Assembly (NCBI RefSeq): GCF_008271745.1
Contig: NZ_VKKZ01000020.1
Location: 496,001-560,000 of the forward strand
Length of the DNA stretch: 64,000 nucleotides
Source: Rufibacter glacialis
GTDB lineage: Bacteria > Bacteroidota > Bacteroidia > Cytophagales > Hymenobacteraceae
Reading direction: 5' to 3'
Made by a program: the position numbers and the translations under genes. The notes under the pieces are model-generated. The model was not told the origin of the DNA. It did not search any database and saw only the letters and a list, made by a program, of their open reading frames with translations. Below, piece after piece: positions 9,101 through 16,784 of this stretch. How positions within the stretch are numbered: position 1 is the first letter of the stretch; the number at the start of each line of letters is the position of its first letter.

Positions 9101-10826
9101 CCCCAAAGGCGGCGAGGACCAGGAACTTGATTTACTGGCTGTTTTAGACAATGCGCAGCTAAAACTGGTGGAACCGGTGCTCAAGACCATCATGTCTGAT
9201 CTGGGCGGCACCATGGATGGCCGGGTACGTATCTCCGGAAGGCTGTCGGGCCCTATTCTGAAAGGTTCTGTCATGGTCTCTGACGGCTCCTTTATCTTCA
9301 ATTACCTCAATACCCGGTACACGTTCTCTGATCGCGTCTTTTTCACCGAGAACGACATCTCTTTCCAGAACGTCCGCATCCGGGACATCTACAACAACAC
9401 GGCGGTCTTGAACGGGGGCATCTACCACAACGGGTTCCAGAACATGGTGCTGGACCTGCGGGCCCGGTTCAACAAGTTCATGGTGTTGAATACCACCCGC
9501 GCTGACAACCCGCTGTATTACGGTACCGCTTTCGCCACCGGCGAAGTCACGGCGCTGGGCGCCACGTCTAACCTGCAGGTCAACATCACCGCCCGAAGCG
9601 AGAACAACACCAATATCTCCATTCCGCTAGACAACACCTCTTCTCTGGAGCGGCAGAACTTCATTTCGTTCGTGAACAACAACCCCGCCAAGCAAGACAG
9701 CGCGGGGGCGGGTACTCCGGTAGTGCAAAAATCCGTGGACCTCAGCGGCATCCGGCTTAACTTCAACCTGGAGGTCAACGAGAACGCCTACATTGAGCTG
9801 ATCTTTGACCAGCGGTCCGGGGATATTATCCGGGGCCGGGGGCGCGGGAACATCCGCATGGAGATTGACACGCGGGGCGAGTTCGCCATGTACGGCAACT
9901 ATGAGATTGTGCAGGGTCGCTACAACTTTACCTTGCTGGGCGTGATCAACAAGGAATTCAACGTGCGGCCCGGGGGCACCGTCACCTTCAATGGCGATCC
10001 GCTGGACGGTCTGCTCAAGATCACCGCCACCTACACCCAACGGGTATCCCTGGCTCCCATCTTAGGTGACTTGAGCGAGCAGGACCAGCAGTCTGCCGCG
10101 GCCCGGTCCCGCTATCCGGTGACCGCTGTGATGGACCTGGACGGCCCGCTTACCACGCCCCAGATCCGTCTGAACCTGGAGTTCAATGACACCCCCAGCC
10201 TTTTGGAATCACAGGTAACCCGCTACCTGAACAACATCCGGAACGATGAGCAGGAACTGAACCGGCAGGTGTTCTCGCTCCTGGCCTTCAAGCGCTTGTC
10301 GGCGCAGGATGAATTCCAGGTAGGCCTGGGCGTTGGCGATCTGGGCAGCAGCGTGGGCGAACTTTTCTCTAACCAACTCAGCTACTGGCTCTCGCAGATA
10401 GATACCAATCTGGAAGTAGACATTGGAGTGAGCGGCTACGGGGACCAGGTGCTGGATGATGTGCAGTTGAAGCTGAGCTATACCTTCCTGGAAGGCCGCC
10501 TGAAAGTAACCCGCGAGGGGAGCGTAAACAATAACCGCCTGGGCAACAACCGTTCTACCGCCGCCGGTGACTGGTCAGTGGAGTATTATCTGAGCCAAAG
10601 CGGGCAATTACGCTTGCGGGCCACCTATGAAACCACGCCCCGCGACTTTGAAGCCACCGCTACCGCCAGCAGGCAAACCATCAGTATTCTGCACCAGGCC
10701 AACTTTGATAGCTTCGGGGAGCTGTTTAGAAGAAGGAACCTGAGTAAACGTGCCCAGCGCGCTGCCGAGCGGGAACGCATGATCAAACTCGAAGACGATA
10801 CACCTACGCCCCGGCAGAACTTTTAA
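6165..10826 (+). CDS. tamB: Translocation and assembly module TamB-like protein
   Basis: This 1,553-residue inner-membrane/periplasmic protein has a cytoplasmic lysine-rich start, one transmembrane helix (about 24-48, valine-rich) and then a very long beta-rich AsmA/DUF490-type body. The C-terminal region (about 1050-1500) matches the TamB domain, including FNLEVNENAYIELIFD and GNYEIVQGRYNFTLLG. Such proteins form a hydrophobic groove that bridges inner and outer membranes; roles in autotransporter/outer-membrane protein assembly and in lipid transport are known for the family. The start is TTG at 6165: an in-frame TAG at 6144-6146 leaves no ATG. Translation may therefore be deliberately weak. 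The protein ends in a basic region rich in Arg and Glu. Confidence 0.9.
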   Translation: METQDQEETLEKKKNYPQVIAKALLKIILGVLLVVVVVVGALTLALRFPAVQTKVAQKAARLLSNTIHHQVTIDSVDIKFFKRVVLHNVRVLDRQKKTLFYIGQAEADISFFSLFRKEETELTLPGGSKLTIPLPKFPPNKLHIASLTLTRPEANLIQYKGSDSLNLSTFIASLSNLITTDTAQSQNPFEFKIDEIVLKNGHFSYHDYNEPTTAHGLDYQHMDLQRINGRFSEINIIGDTIQTVITSLTTIDKNSQTYLKDLDTRMTFSPKFWEWDELNLRVNNSHLAKYVRFDYERFMNFKEFNDSMNVTATFDSTYITSEDVALFATVLKDWDEKVLISGKVKGKVKNFRAQDIDLRYGQYTHITGDISADGLPNFKNTFADLVLGPSTINARDLKHFLPAKAYAMAARAGTVHLEGEFTGFYNDFVANGSFKSALGNVVSDINLKFDKNNIDRSAYRGYLKTSGFDVGGLLGDRSVIKRVAMDGRVQGSGFSLATAHLNLDATINAINLKNYNYRNIVVNADLSRQKFNGDIRINDPNLKMTASGQINLQNNRQVFDLRTNISSARLHALGLTDQPIVLSTQADVDFTGIELDKIVGLAEFRKTTLSYAGRQVNIDSLTIESHFHDGIRELHVGSELLALQAGGNFLYSTFFRDLQTLYEEYRLNLENNPLKIQNYYRRKASAPPASYEVDLDVHLRQVNPLLQAFLPQVSISDFSTMEGTFRNGPTAVLTLVGKMDTIRYGNNEFYKNHLEVTSSKLWNTPDVLANAIITSERQKLGSAGDTEKLYIEGVWDERLIHFSSNIAQTGTTNRANISGNIAFEQDQIQIVFNRSNINVLDKVWTISPNNTISVQDGALQFENVTFSNGPQSVSIFGVLSKNPQDVLSVNLSNFRLENLNPILPDEIDGLLNGELQVRDLYSEVHLSSRLAVDTFMIGGQLIGNVAGTTSWDSQQGRMNVDLGISRDAKKVLSLTGTYNPKGGEDQELDLLAVLDNAQLKLVEPVLKTIMSDLGGTMDGRVRISGRLSGPILKGSVMVSDGSFIFNYLNTRYTFSDRVFFTENDISFQNVRIRDIYNNTAVLNGGIYHNGFQNMVLDLRARFNKFMVLNTTRADNPLYYGTAFATGEVTALGATSNLQVNITARSENNTNISIPLDNTSSLERQNFISFVNNNPAKQDSAGAGTPVVQKSVDLSGIRLNFNLEVNENAYIELIFDQRSGDIIRGRGRGNIRMEIDTRGEFAMYGNYEIVQGRYNFTLLGVINKEFNVRPGGTVTFNGDPLDGLLKITATYTQRVSLAPILGDLSEQDQQSAAARSRYPVTAVMDLDGPLTTPQIRLNLEFNDTPSLLESQVTRYLNNIRNDEQELNRQVFSLLAFKRLSAQDEFQVGLGVGDLGSSVGELFSNQLSYWLSQIDTNLEVDIGVSGYGDQVLDDVQLKLSYTFLEGRLKVTREGSVNNNRLGNNRSTAAGDWSVEYYLSQSGQLRLRATYETTPRDFEATATASRQTISILHQANFDSFGELFRRRNLSKRAQRAAERERMIKLEDDTPTPRQNF

Positions 10827-10830
10827 AACA

Positions 10831-10865
10831 GTTTACCGGGCCTTTTCAGGAAACCAGCTTAAAAC
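10831..10865. repeat. Dispersed palindromic element, copy 4
   Basis: GTTTACCGGGCC on the left, TTTTCAGGAAAC in the middle, CAGCTTAAAACG on the right. It starts five bases after the tamB stop codon. Confidence 0.5.
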
Positions 10866-10959
10866 GATTCGTCAAGGTTTTAGAATCCTACTTCCTTTTC
10901 ATTGACTGGCCGGCAGGAAATCCTTTCCTGTGCCTTTCCAATTTCCTTTCCTACCAAGC

Positions 10960-10999
10960 CTGTTTTCTTTCCTTTTTCAGAAATAAGGCAAGGAAACAG
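10960..10999. repeat. Dispersed palindromic element, copy 5
   Basis: CTGTTTTC (10960-10967) pairs imperfectly with GGAAACAG near 10992-10999. The centre is CTTTTTCAGAAATAAGG. Confidence 0.45.
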
Positions 11000-11170
11000 C
11001 GCATGGTTTGTGAACCAGGTTTGCTGCCAGACTTCTCCTATTCTTTTTTTCATAACCAGATGCGGTTCCATTCTCTTGCCTGAAGGAGTAACTTTCCTTC
11101 CGCCAAAAAGTAAGGTTTAACGGGCGCAGGAAGGCTATTTATCCTTTTCACTTCCTGGTTGGCCAGCTTC

Positions 11171-11209
11171 CTTTTTCCAGGGTCTTTTAGAGAAAACAGG
11201 CGAAAAACC
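11171..11209. repeat. Dispersed palindromic element, copy 6
   Basis: The core is TCTTTTAGAGAAAACAGGC followed by GAAAAACC. The left arm is the degenerate CTTTTTCCAGGG. Confidence 0.45.
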
Positions 11210-11241
11210 ACATCTGCTCCGTTCTTCTTCTAAATTATTAC

Positions 11242-11249
11242 TATTTTTG
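11242..11249 (+). promoter_or_regulatory. Bacteroidota -7 box before ftsX
   Basis: TATTTTTG fits the TAnnTTTG consensus of the Bacteroidota primary sigma factor. No good TTTG -33 box is visible at the usual distance. If used, the leader before the ATG at 11265 would be only about 8-10 bases. Confidence 0.45.
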
Positions 11250-11264
11250 CCGGCATACGTTCCT

Positions 11265-12164
11265 ATGGCTGCTAAACCCCTAAAACACACCCGCAAGAAA
11301 AAGCTTGGCAATTACCCGCACACCATGGTGATCTTCAGTATTACCCTGGCGCTGTTTGTGATTGGCTCTTTTGGGCTGCTGCTCATTCATGCCAGCAAGC
11401 TCTCTAACCTGGTGAAACAGAACATTGAGGTGCAGGTATACCTGGACCGCGAGATGTCGCCGCTGGAGATAGAGAAGCTGCGGAAGACCCTGGCCCGAAA
11501 GGAGTACATTGCCTATGAGGAGAGCAAGCCCCAGGTGATTTTCATGTCGAAGGAAGAGGGCGCCAAGGAATTCATTGACGAGAGCGGGGAAGACTTCCTG
11601 ACCTTTCTGGGCGAAAACCCCTTGCGTGATGCCTTTATCCTGCGCATCAACCCAGAATTCGCTACCTCAGACCAGCTCAAGAACATCAAGATTGATTTAC
11701 AGAACACCACCGGCATTCATGAGGTGGATTACGTGGAGAGCCTCATTGACTCCATCAACCACAACCTGCGCCGGGTGAGCATTGTGTTGCTGGCCTTTGC
11801 CGGTATTCTGGTGCTGGTGGTCATCATCCTGATCAACAACACCATCAAACTGGCTTTGTATTCCCAGCGGTTCCTGATCAGGAGCATGCAGCTGGTGGGC
11901 GCCACTTCTTTCTTCATTCAGCGGCCATTCCTGAACCGGGCTACCTTTCAAGGGCTGGTAAGCGGGGCCCTGGCCTCGCTCCTGCTGTTTGGCTTGCTCC
12001 AGTACGCTTACCATGAGATTGCCGAACTGTATCTGCTGCGCGATGAGTACCAGATGCTGATTCTGATGGCCTCGCTGCTTATTTTAGGCGGGGTACTGGG
12101 CTTTTTCTCTTCTTACCGGGCCGTAAAGAAATACCTTAGGGCTTCCCTAGACGATTTATACTAA
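11265..12164 (+). CDS. ftsX: Cell-division ABC transporter permease FtsX
   Basis: This 300-residue protein has the FtsX layout: a basic cytoplasmic tail, TM1 (about 20-42), a periplasmic domain (about 43-170, beginning VQVYLDREMSP), then three helices near 175-197, 225-247 and 265-287, and the short end SLDDLY. With FtsE it controls peptidoglycan hydrolases at the septum. The ATG at 11265 is chosen over a TTG six codons upstream because the family begins with a short basic stretch. It heads a run with DUF3098, uppP, truB and ribF. Its ATPase partner ftsE lies about 50 kb away near the end of the window. Confidence 0.93.
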   Translation: MAAKPLKHTRKKKLGNYPHTMVIFSITLALFVIGSFGLLLIHASKLSNLVKQNIEVQVYLDREMSPLEIEKLRKTLARKEYIAYEESKPQVIFMSKEEGAKEFIDESGEDFLTFLGENPLRDAFILRINPEFATSDQLKNIKIDLQNTTGIHEVDYVESLIDSINHNLRRVSIVLLAFAGILVLVVIILINNTIKLALYSQRFLIRSMQLVGATSFFIQRPFLNRATFQGLVSGALASLLLFGLLQYAYHEIAELYLLRDEYQMLILMASLLILGGVLGFFSSYRAVKKYLRASLDDLY

Positions 12165-12180
12165 GAACCTCTATCCTTTC

Positions 12181-12402
12181 ATGGAAAACAAGAACCCCTC
12201 TCCCTTCGCTTTTGGGAAACGCAACTACCAGATCATGCTCTTAGGCCTCCTGGTGATGGCCATTGGTTTCATTATCATGGCCCTGGATTCCCAGCCGTAC
12301 GGATATGGTTTCTTAGGGCTCACCTTAGGCCCCATTGTGTTGGTCATCGGTTTTATCATCCAATTTTTCGCCATTCTGGCCAAACCGAGAAAGAGTAACT
12401 AG
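12181..12402 (+). CDS. DUF3098 small membrane protein
   Basis: The 73-residue protein has two hydrophobic helices (about 17-35 and 43-65) joined by the short loop DSQPYGYGFLG. It matches the DUF3098 family found between ftsX and uppP in Bacteroidota. It begins 16 bases after ftsX, and uppP starts on the very next base after its TAG stop. The function is unknown; conserved placement suggests an envelope role linked to FtsX or to lipid-carrier recycling. Confidence 0.88.
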   Translation: MENKNPSPFAFGKRNYQIMLLGLLVMAIGFIIMALDSQPYGYGFLGLTLGPIVLVIGFIIQFFAILAKPRKSN

Positions 12403-13245
12403 ATGAGTATTTGGCAAGCCATCATCCTAGCCATAGTGGAAGGATTGACGGAATTTTTACCAGTATCCTCTACTGGTCACATGGTCATTGCGTCCAGTCT
12501 GATGGGCATTAGTGCGTTTGAGTTCACCAAGATGTTCACCATCTCCATCCAATTCGGGGCTATCCTGTCAGTGGTGGTGCTGTACTGGAAGCGCTTTTTC
12601 ACCTCCCTAGATTTTTACAAAAAGCTGATGACCGCGGTCATTCCAGCCCTGGCTATTGGATTTGCCTTGAAGGATCTGATCTTCAGCATGCTGGAACGGG
12701 TAGAGATTGTGGCCATTAGCCTGGTACTGGGCGGTGTGGTGCTCATTTTCATTGACCGCTGGTTCCATGACCGGGAGAACCCGGTGACCACCCCCAGCTA
12801 CAAGAATGCCTTTGTCATTGGCCTGTTCCAGTGTATTGCCATGATTCCGGGGGTTTCCCGCTCGGCTTCCTCCATTATTGGGGGACTTACGCAAGGCATG
12901 ACCCGGAAATCGGCTGCGGAGTTCTCTTTTTTCATGGCGGTGCCTACCATGTTAGCAGCCACCGTGTACAGCGTGATCAAAGACCTGCTGCACCTGGAGA
13001 TTTCAGACGTACTCACGTTCAACCTGCCCAAGATCCAGCATGGCTTTGATTCCATCACCCCCCAGGAATGGCAGGTGCTGCTGGTAGGCAACGTGGTGGC
13101 TTTTCTGGTAGCCATGGCCGCCATCAAGTTTTTTGTGGGCTTTTTAACCAAATACGGATTTAAGCTGTTTGGCTATTACCGCATTGTGGTAGGGCTGGTG
13201 ATTCTGTTATTGCTGGCCTTAGGAGTAGATTTACAAATAGTGTGA
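12403..13245 (+). CDS. uppP: Undecaprenyl-diphosphate phosphatase
   Basis: UppP (BacA) dephosphorylates undecaprenyl pyrophosphate so that the lipid carrier can be reused for peptidoglycan and O-antigen synthesis. The 280-residue multi-pass protein carries both family signatures: [15 protein letters not shown] near the N-terminus and [12 protein letters not shown] near residue 150. The start ATG directly abuts the preceding stop, and its own TGA overlaps the truB ATG by one base, so the block is a tight operon. Its product serves the glycan loci elsewhere in this window. Confidence 0.96.
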   Translation: MSIWQAIILAIVEGLTEFLPVSSTGHMVIASSLMGISAFEFTKMFTISIQFGAILSVVVLYWKRFFTSLDFYKKLMTAVIPALAIGFALKDLIFSMLERVEIVAISLVLGGVVLIFIDRWFHDRENPVTTPSYKNAFVIGLFQCIAMIPGVSRSASSIIGGLTQGMTRKSAAEFSFFMAVPTMLAATVYSVIKDLLHLEISDVLTFNLPKIQHGFDSITPQEWQVLLVGNVVAFLVAMAAIKFFVGFLTKYGFKLFGYYRIVVGLVILLLLALGVDLQIV

Positions 13246-13955
13246 TGCAGGAAACTCCATATGACTTTGAGGCCGGGGCCATTCTCTTGCTAGACAAACC
13301 CCTTACCTGGACTTCCTTTGACGTGGTGAAGAAAACCAAGTTCGCCCTCCGCATCAAGAAGATCGGCCATGCCGGCACCTTGGATCCCCTGGCCACCGGC
13401 CTGCTGATCATGTGCACGGGCAAGTTCACCAAGCGCATTGAAGAGATTCAGGCGCAGGAGAAAGAATACACGGGTACCTTCGTTTTAGGGCACACCACTC
13501 CTTCCTTCGACCTGGAAACGGAAATAGATTCCACTGCTCCCATTGATTACCTCACCCCTGAGGCCATTCAGGAAGCGGCAGATTCTTTCTTAGGCGAGAT
13601 TGACCAAACCCCGCCCATCTATTCAGCGGTGAAGGTGAACGGGGAAAGGGCGTATACCCTGGCGCGCCGGGGAGACACCGCTGAGATCAAATCAAAGCGC
13701 ATCACCATCAAGCAATTTGAGCTAACCGCCATTGAAGGCAACCAGGTGCACTTTAAAGTAGTGTGCTCCAAAGGCACCTACATCCGCAGCCTGGCCCGCG
13801 ATCTGGGCGAGAAACTAGGGTGCGGGGCCTACCTTTCCAAATTGGTCCGCACCCGCATTGGGGAATACCGCCTGGAAGATGCTATGAGCCTGGACCAACT
13901 GCAAGAACTCCGCAAAAAACAACAGGCGCACTATGATCGTCATCCGGGAGCTTAG
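13245..13955 (+). CDS. truB: tRNA pseudouridine(55) synthase
   Basis: TruB makes pseudouridine 55 in the T-loop of tRNAs. The 236-residue protein carries the catalytic-Asp motif GHAGTLDPLATGLL (about 42-55) and KGTYIRSLARDLG further on. The ATG at 13245 overlaps the uppP stop; a GTG one codon earlier is less likely. The protein is short for the family and lacks a C-terminal PUA domain, ending in a basic HYDRHPGA tail, which is common in Bacteroidota. It overlaps ribF by 23 bases. Confidence 0.96.
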   Translation: MQETPYDFEAGAILLLDKPLTWTSFDVVKKTKFALRIKKIGHAGTLDPLATGLLIMCTGKFTKRIEEIQAQEKEYTGTFVLGHTTPSFDLETEIDSTAPIDYLTPEAIQEAADSFLGEIDQTPPIYSAVKVNGERAYTLARRGDTAEIKSKRITIKQFELTAIEGNQVHFKVVCSKGTYIRSLARDLGEKLGCGAYLSKLVRTRIGEYRLEDAMSLDQLQELRKKQQAHYDRHPGA

Positions 13956-14859
13956 CCAATTTCCTGCCCTATCGCAGGCGGTGGTCACCTCGGGTACGTT
14001 TGATGGCGTGCATGTGGGCCACCAGAAAATCCTTTCACGTCTCATAGAGGCTGCCCGCCAGGACCAGGGCCAAAGTGTGGTCATCACCTATTGGCCCCAT
14101 CCGCGCACCGTGCTACGGCCGGAAGATGATTCTTTACGTTTGCTGTCTACGGTGGAGGAACGTATAGAGGCGCTGCGGGCTTTTGGGGTAGATTACCTCT
14201 TGCTTCTGCCTTTCACCAAAGAATTCGCCCAGCTTTCCTCAGAGGAATACATCCAGCAGATCCTCATTAAGACCATCCGGACCAAGAAGCTGGTGATAGG
14301 CTATGACCACCGCTTCGGGAAGAACCGCGAAGGAGGCTTTGATTATCTCCAGCAGAATGCCTCCCGGTACGGGTTTGTGGTAGAGGAGATTCCCCGGCAG
14401 GATGTGGACGCCATAGGCGTAAGCTCCAGCAAGATCAGGACCGCCCTGGAGAAAGGCGATGTGGCTACCGCTGCCAAGTACCTGGGCCGCCCCTACGCCC
14501 TCACCGGCACGGTGGTAACCGGAAAGCAACTGGGCCGCACCATCGGGTTCCCTACGGCTAATCTGGAATTGCCTGAAAAACTGAAGCTGGTTCCTGCGCA
14601 GGGCGTGTACGCCGTACAGGTGCAAACTAGCTCTGGTACCTATAAGGGAATGCTGAACATCGGCACCCGCCCCACCGTGAACGGCACGTCCCAGACCATT
14701 GAAGTACACCTCTTTGATTTCAACGGTGACCTGTACGGTCAAGACTTAACCCTTTCCTTCGCTTCCTATTTGCGCCCCGAGCAGAAGTTCTCCGGCCTGG
14801 ACGCCCTTATTGCCCAATTACGTCTAGACAGGACCGCAGCCTTACAAGTGTTAGGATAA
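13933..14859 (+). CDS. ribF: Bifunctional riboflavin kinase/FAD synthetase
   Basis: RibF converts riboflavin to FMN and then to FAD. The 308-residue protein begins with the adenylyltransferase domain (VVTSGTFDGVHVGHQKIL, about 16-33) and ends with the riboflavin-kinase domain (GRTIGFPTANLELPE near 197-211, then GVYAVQV and LNIGTRPTVNGT). Its start lies inside the 3' end of truB, and the truB-ribF pairing is common in bacteria. A 96-bp gap without a clear terminator follows. Confidence 0.96.
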   Translation: MIVIRELSQFPALSQAVVTSGTFDGVHVGHQKILSRLIEAARQDQGQSVVITYWPHPRTVLRPEDDSLRLLSTVEERIEALRAFGVDYLLLLPFTKEFAQLSSEEYIQQILIKTIRTKKLVIGYDHRFGKNREGGFDYLQQNASRYGFVVEEIPRQDVDAIGVSSSKIRTALEKGDVATAAKYLGRPYALTGTVVTGKQLGRTIGFPTANLELPEKLKLVPAQGVYAVQVQTSSGTYKGMLNIGTRPTVNGTSQTIEVHLFDFNGDLYGQDLTLSFASYLRPEQKFSGLDALIAQLRLDRTAALQVLG

Positions 14860-14955
14860 ATCAGGTAAATCCGTAACTTCACCTCGGGCTTTCACGATAG
14901 AGACAGAGGGAAGCAAGCCCGGATTCTGGTAGATCATCTAACGCATTACTGCTGT

Positions 14956-15360
14956 ATGTTCAGAAGCATTCTCTCTGTGGTAGGCGGAGCCGCTATTGGG
15001 GTATTCACCATCAGTCTGGTGCAATACATGAGCCACCAGCTCTACCCCGTGCCCGCGCACCTAAACCCCAACCAAGGCCAGGCGGTGGCCTCCGCCCTGG
15101 AAAATGCCCCCACCGCTGCCCTGCTGCTCGTTCTCTTTGGTTTCGCCCTGGGTTCTTTCTTGGCCGGCATGGTGGCGGCCCGCTATGCCCATACCAGGAA
15201 GGTGCTGCATGCCTTGCTGGCCGGCCTTCTGCTCATGGTAGCCGGGATCGCGAACCTGCTGGCCCTTCCGCACCCCCTTTGGTTTGCCGTGGTTTCTCTG
15301 CTGCTGTACCTGCCCATGGCGTATTTCGGCGGCAACATGGCAGCGCGGCGCATGCCGTAG
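14956..15360 (+). CDS. Small four-helix membrane protein, unknown
   Basis: The 134-residue protein has four probable transmembrane helices: about 6-28, 52-73, 82-100 and 107-125. The N-terminus FRSILSVVGGAAIGVFTISLV and glycine-rich helices suggest a small integral membrane protein. The same general layout is common in Bacteroidota proteins annotated only as hypothetical. No catalytic motif is seen. It stands alone between ribF and the CoA-transferase genes. Confidence 0.7.
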   Translation: MFRSILSVVGGAAIGVFTISLVQYMSHQLYPVPAHLNPNQGQAVASALENAPTAALLLVLFGFALGSFLAGMVAARYAHTRKVLHALLAGLLLMVAGIANLLALPHPLWFAVVSLLLYLPMAYFGGNMAARRMP

Positions 15361-15369
15361 GCCCCAGTT

Positions 15370-15404
15370 GTTTTAGAGCTGTTTTTCAGAAAAGGCAGGG
15401 TAAA
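15370..15404. repeat. Dispersed palindromic element, copy 7
   Basis: GTTTTAGAGCTG on the left, core TTTTTCAGAAAAGG, right arm CAGGGTAAA. It begins ten bases after the stop of the small membrane protein gene. Confidence 0.5.
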
Positions 15405-15486
15405 GGGTCGTTTTTCCTCTTGAAGGCAGCTGTTTCCGTATTCTGTTTACATCCACGTGTTCTTCTACGTTATCCTTACTATACCT

Positions 15487-16197
15487 ATGATCAATAAAGT
15501 AGTACCAGATGCGGCCGCGGCCTGCCATGATATCCCAGACGGGGCCACGCTTATGCTGGGCGGCTTCGGCCTGTGCGGAATCCCCGAAAACGCGATCCAG
15601 GAAATCCTGCGCAAAGGCATCAAAGACCTTACCTGTATCTCTAACAATGCCGGGGTAGATGATTTCGGGATTGGGCTGATGCTGCAAAAACGGCAGGTGA
15701 AGAAAATGATCTCCAGCTACGTGGGCGAGAATGCCGAATTTGAGCGCCAGTTGCTCTCGGGGGAGCTGGAGGTGGAATTAATTCCACAGGGCACCTTGGC
15801 GGAGCGCATCAGAGCCGGTGGCGCCGGCATACCGGCCTTTTTCACGCCGGCCGGCTACGGCACCGAGGTAGGCGAAGGCAAAGAGAGCCGCGAGTTCCAC
15901 GGCAAGATGTATTTGATGGAAACCTGGCTCAAAGCTGATTTTGCCTTGGTAAAAGCCTGGAAAGGCGATACGGCCGGCAACCTCATCTACAAGGGAACCG
16001 CCCGCAACTTCAACCCCATGATGGCCACCGCCGGTAAGATCACCATTGCCGAGGTAGAGGAACTGGTGCCCGAAGGCGAACTGGACCCCAACCTGATCCA
16101 CACCCCCGGCATTTACGTACAGCGCATCTTCCAAGGTAAGGACTACGAGAAACGGATTGAGCAGCGGACTGTTCGGCAGGCGAAGCCTGTCTCTTGA
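15487..16197 (+). CDS. scoA: 3-oxoacid CoA-transferase subunit A
   Basis: Subunit A of succinyl-CoA:3-ketoacid CoA-transferase, which activates acetoacetate with succinyl-CoA in ketone-body or short-chain acid use. The 236-residue protein shows the family-I signature [13 protein letters not shown] and the later [22 protein letters not shown]. The ATG at 15487 (MINKVV) is preferred to an upstream ATG giving ten unconserved residues. The stop TGA is followed at once by a GATGTGGAGATTTGG-type low-complexity tract, and the partner subunit gene comes 587 bases later instead of adjoining. Confidence 0.94.
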   Translation: MINKVVPDAAAACHDIPDGATLMLGGFGLCGIPENAIQEILRKGIKDLTCISNNAGVDDFGIGLMLQKRQVKKMISSYVGENAEFERQLLSGELEVELIPQGTLAERIRAGGAGIPAFFTPAGYGTEVGEGKESREFHGKMYLMETWLKADFALVKAWKGDTAGNLIYKGTARNFNPMMATAGKITIAEVEELVPEGELDPNLIHTPGIYVQRIFQGKDYEKRIEQRTVRQAKPVS

Positions 16198-16260
16198 TGT
16201 GGAGATTTGGAAATTAGGAGATGTGAGGATGTGTGGATGGGAGGATGTGGGGATTGTAAA
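16198..16260. repeat. Left inverted low-complexity edge of the four-helix unit
   Basis: A G/A/T tract with almost no C, built from variants of GGATGTG and GGAGATTTGG. It begins on the base after the scoA stop codon. Its reverse complement resembles the tract at 16678-16772. Confidence 0.8.
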
Positions 16261-16279
16261 AACAGGTTAAACGATCATC

Positions 16280-16636
16280 ATGGAGAAACAACAGCCGCAG
16301 AATCTCATTTTAGATCTTACCCTTGACTTTTCTGTATCGGTTATAGAGTATGCAGAACAGTTGGAGGCCCAGAGAAAATTTGTGGTGGCCAACCAGCTCC
16401 TGAAAAGCGGAACTTCTATTGGAGCCAATGTAAAGGAGGCGCAAAATGCCGAAAGCAAAGCAGATTTCATCCACAAGTTCAAAATAGCAGCCAAAGAAGT
16501 GGAAGAGACTGAGTACTGGTTAATGCTTTGTCACCGCGCACCAACCTATCCAAATCCAGACCATCTTCAAAAGGATCTCCATTCCATCAAAAAGATCATC
16601 TCCAAAATCATCATCAGCTCAAAAACAAAAAATTGA
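16280..16636 (+). CDS. Four-helix bundle protein (23S rRNA intervening-sequence family)
   Basis: The 118-residue, largely helical protein has the family core LLKSGTSIGANVKEAQ followed by KADFIHKFKIAAKEVEETEYWL. Homologues are encoded by intervening sequences in some 23S rRNA genes, and the fold is shared with Avd of diversity-generating retroelements. Function in Bacteroidota, where many scattered copies exist, is unknown. The gene is AT-richer than scoA and scoB, has the basic end IISSKTKN, and is enclosed by inverted low-complexity repeats that together with it fill the whole scoA-scoB gap. This placement suggests a mobile or site-seeking unit; that is inference. Confidence 0.9.
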   Translation: MEKQQPQNLILDLTLDFSVSVIEYAEQLEAQRKFVVANQLLKSGTSIGANVKEAQNAESKADFIHKFKIAAKEVEETEYWLMLCHRAPTYPNPDHLQKDLHSIKKIISKIIISSKTKN

Positions 16637-16677
16637 AAGCAGCAGAAAAAGGGCATTGAAAGAAGACAAAACTTAAT

Positions 16678-16772
16678 TTCCACATCCCCACATTTTCAAA
16701 TCTTCAAATCTCCAAATTCTCTCATCTTCAAATTTACACATCTTCAAATTTACACATCTTCCCATCTTCAAA
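16678..16772. repeat. Right inverted low-complexity edge of the four-helix unit
   Basis: A C/A/T tract with almost no G, made of roughly 10-base variants of TCTTCAAATT, with two near-identical TTCAAATTTACACATC units. It starts CCACATCCCCACATTTTC, which inversely matches the GATGTGGGGATTG end of the left edge. It stops about 12 bases before the scoB ATG. Confidence 0.8.
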
Positions 16773-16784
16773 TTGACGAATGAA

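Larger units (their letters stand above)
10827..11264. other. 438-bp intergenic region with three palindromic elements
   Basis: No gene is credible here; small frames on both strands (10880-11071 minus, 10902-11120 plus) look like noise. The stretch is pyrimidine-rich on the plus strand. It holds three copies of the palindromic family (10831-10865, 10960-10999, 11171-11209) and ends with a -7-type box before ftsX. Confidence 0.6.

Noticed and set aside
9141-9175. Another palindromic element (CTGTTTTAG/CTAAAACTG) in tamB
   Set aside because: It lacks the TTTT-AAAA core and the GGCC arms, so it is not counted as a family member.
7155-10040. Long minus-strand frames within tamB
   Set aside because: They are complements of the beta-repeat coding region with no motif; tamB explains the DNA.
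16280-16636. A 23S rRNA intervening sequence in place
   Set aside because: No rRNA sequence surrounds it; neighbours are protein genes.
16678-16772. Direct repeats resembling a CRISPR array
   Set aside because: Units are about 10 bases, degenerate and contiguous, with no unique spacers and no cas genes nearby.
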